A stretch of 16,054 nucleotides of DNA from a bacterium (GTDB taxonomy: Bacteria; Zhuqueibacterota; Zhuqueibacteria; Thermofontimicrobiales; Thermofontimicrobiaceae). The notes below the pieces were generated by a model. It was not told the origin of the DNA, did not search any database, and saw nothing but the letters and a program-made list of their open reading frames with translations. The stretch is from positions 1 through 16,054 of the forward strand of contig JALOPY010000035.1 of NCBI GenBank assembly GCA_025453735.1, written 5' to 3'. How positions within the stretch are numbered: the stretch's first letter is position 1; every line of letters begins with the position of its first letter. A program made the translations under genes and the position numbers. Below are positions 15,426-16,054 of this stretch, piece after piece.

Positions 15426-15455
15426 TAGCCTCTCAATACACGATTAACATAACGT

Positions 15456-15638
15456 CTAATAAATTAAATTTAGCAGTCCCTCAAGAACCTTATCCGTTAA
15501 AAAAATGAATACCGAGAGTATCATTGTGATTACAATCACGATAACTGTGGTACCCTTTAGCTCTTTACGGGTCGGCCAACTTACTTTCGACATCTCGACT
15601 CTAACGTCTTGCAAGAATCTAGTAATTTTCTCAATCAT
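15456..15638 (-). CDS. secE: Preprotein translocase subunit SecE
   Basis: Small membrane subunit that clamps SecY in the protein-export channel. 60 residues, the short single-helix form common outside the gammaproteobacteria. The amphipathic segment VRVEMSKVSWPTRKEL (about 12-27) is the family signature, followed by one membrane helix (about residues 30-49). ATG at 15638 with a weak AGGA upstream. It lies between tRNA-Trp and nusG, the standard neighbourhood. Confidence 0.96.
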   Translation of the reverse strand: MIEKITRFLQDVRVEMSKVSWPTRKELKGTTVIVIVITMILSVFIFLTDKVLEGLLNLIY

Positions 15639-15681
15639 CTCGAAATCCTGAGTTATGCTCTTTTACTGTGAAAAAAATTCG

Positions 15682-15755
15682 CAGGCCAGGAGGGATTCGA
15701 ACCCCCAGCACCCGGTTTTGGAGACCGGTGCTCTAGCCGTTAGAGCTACTGGCCT
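15682..15755 (-). tRNA. trnW: tRNA-Trp (anticodon CCA)
   Basis: A 74-nt cloverleaf can be drawn: acceptor stem AGGCCAG with CTGGCCT, D arm GCTC/GAGC, anticodon stem CCGGT/ACCGG with loop CTCCAAA (anticodon CCA), variable region GTGCT, T arm GGGGG/CCCTC with loop TTCGAAT, and discriminator G73 as expected for bacterial tRNA-Trp. The 3' CCA is not encoded; the DNA continues CGA and then a T-run (15677-15671). It lies 7 nt after rpmG and 43 nt before secE, so it is probably processed from the shared transcript. Confidence 0.97.
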
Positions 15756-15762
15756 AGCTCAT

Positions 15763-15912
15763 TTATCTTGTTTCTTTGTGCGTCGTATGTTTGTTGCAGA
15801 AACGACAGTATTTTTTAAACTCTACACGCCCCGTATGCTTTTTTTTATTTTTCGTGGTTGTGTAGTTACGTCGTTTGCAATCAGAACATTCTAAGGTCAC
15901 TAAGTCTCTCAT
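15763..15912 (-). CDS. rpmG: 50S ribosomal protein L33 (bL33), zinc-ribbon type
   Basis: A 49-codon gene read by hand: MRDLVTLECSDCKRRNYTTT at the N-terminus and KKYCRFCNKHTTHKETR at the C-terminus. L33 sits near the E site of the large subunit. Two CxxC pairs (Cys9/12 and Cys36/39) show the zinc-binding form rather than the Cys-less form used under zinc limitation. The ATG at 15912 has a modest AGG about eight bases upstream. It lies between the tuf end at 15956 and tRNA-Trp, the usual tuf-rpmG-trnW-secE order. Confidence 0.96.
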   Translation of the reverse strand: MRDLVTLECSDCKRRNYTTTKNKKKHTGRVEFKKYCRFCNKHTTHKETR

Positions 15913-15955
15913 TTTTTTTACCTATTCTCACATCGATAAGATTTCAAAACTCATC

Positions 15956-16054
15956 TTATTCAATAATTTTAGTCACAACGCCAGCGCCAACGGTACGACC
16001 ACCTTCACGAATGGCAAAGCGCAAGCCTTCTTCCATCGCAATCGGCGTGATCAA
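15956..16054 (-). CDS. tuf: Elongation factor Tu, C-terminal end only (cut by the window edge)
   Basis: The last 32 codons and TAA stop of a tuf gene, running off the right edge. It encodes the end of domain 3, including EEGLRFAIREGGRTVGAGVV. It is nucleotide-identical to bases 1-99. It lies 43 nt upstream of rpmG, where a second tuf gene is common (tufB upstream of secE-nusG). Either it is a real second gene, or the piece is an assembly overlap that closes the contig into a loop. Confidence 0.9.
   Translation of the reverse strand: MITPIAMEEGLRFAIREGGRTVGAGVVTKIIE
15956..16054. repeat. 99-bp terminal direct repeat, copy 2
   Basis: Identical to bases 1-99. Left of it (15913-15955) is the 43-nt gap before rpmG; right of it the window stops. 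No mismatches were found on base-by-base comparison. Confidence 0.97.

Noticed and set aside
15671..15681. Terminator after tRNA-Trp from its T-run
   Set aside because: The seven T follow the tRNA acceptor stem, but no independent hairpin precedes them, and secE follows closely in the conserved operon order.
15655..15894. Plus-strand 79-residue frame over tRNA-Trp and rpmG
   Set aside because: It runs opposite a tRNA and a clear L33 gene; the tRNA complement explains the translated peptide.
1..16054. A small circular plasmid or reduced replicon carrying rpoBC and ribosomal genes
   Set aside because: The end overlap lies wholly in tuf, commonly duplicated, and starts at its stop codon; there is no replication, partition or mobilisation gene. 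A chromosomal segment closed through a repeat is simpler.

Overview
The window is a bacterial core information-processing cluster, with every gene on the minus strand. In transcription order (from high to low coordinates) it reads: 3' end of a tuf gene - rpmG - tRNA-Trp(CCA) - secE - nusG - rplK - rplA - rplJ - rplL - rpoB - rpoC - rpsL - rpsG - fusA - tuf. This is the classic fusion of the secE-nusG, L11/L10-rpoBC and str (S12-S7-EF-G-EF-Tu) operons. I see no phage, transposon, CRISPR array, defence system or unknown gene cassette.

Organism: RpoB and RpoC resemble the Fibrobacterota-Chlorobiota-Bacteroidota (FCB) superphylum. Examples are the RpoC N-terminus with the KPETINYR and YVVIQPG segments and a putative promoter of the TTG / TAnnTTTG type. 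Several genes have clear Shine-Dalgarno sequences (tuf, fusA, rpsL, rpoC, rplL), which is unlike typical Bacteroidota and suggests a less-studied FCB lineage. This placement is inference from memory of the families. The structure of the sequence suggests a contig from an assembled genome or metagenome.

Layout: 15956-16054 is a partial tuf identical to bases 1-99. 15456-15912 holds rpmG (too short for routine ORF calling), tRNA-Trp and secE. 12631-15425 holds nusG and L11-L1-L10-L7/L12. 4448-12496 holds rpoB and rpoC. 1-4345 is the str operon. Only short gaps (6-140 nt) separate the genes. The largest are rpsG-fusA (two hairpins), rplL-rpoB (a hairpin with a T-tract, where other bacteria have an attenuator) and rpoC-rpsL (a promoter-like element). 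No gene-free stretch exceeds 300 bases.

The genes supply RNA polymerase beta and beta', the elongation factor NusG, the Sec channel subunit SecE, the ribosomal stalk and its base (L11, L10, L12) together with L1, part of the 30S decoding region (S12, S7), and the two GTPases EF-Tu and EF-G that act at the stalk.

Points that stand out: (1) rpoB is broken by a frame-changing deletion that removes about 20 conserved residues; (2) the two ends of the window are an identical 99-bp stretch ending exactly at the tuf stop codon, so the contig may look circular because tuf is duplicated; (3) tuf is much richer in G+C than every neighbour, with a sharp boundary at the gene edge; (4) L7/L12 carries an unusual charged N-terminal extension of about 38 residues; (5) EF-Tu has Leu instead of Ile in its RGITI motif.
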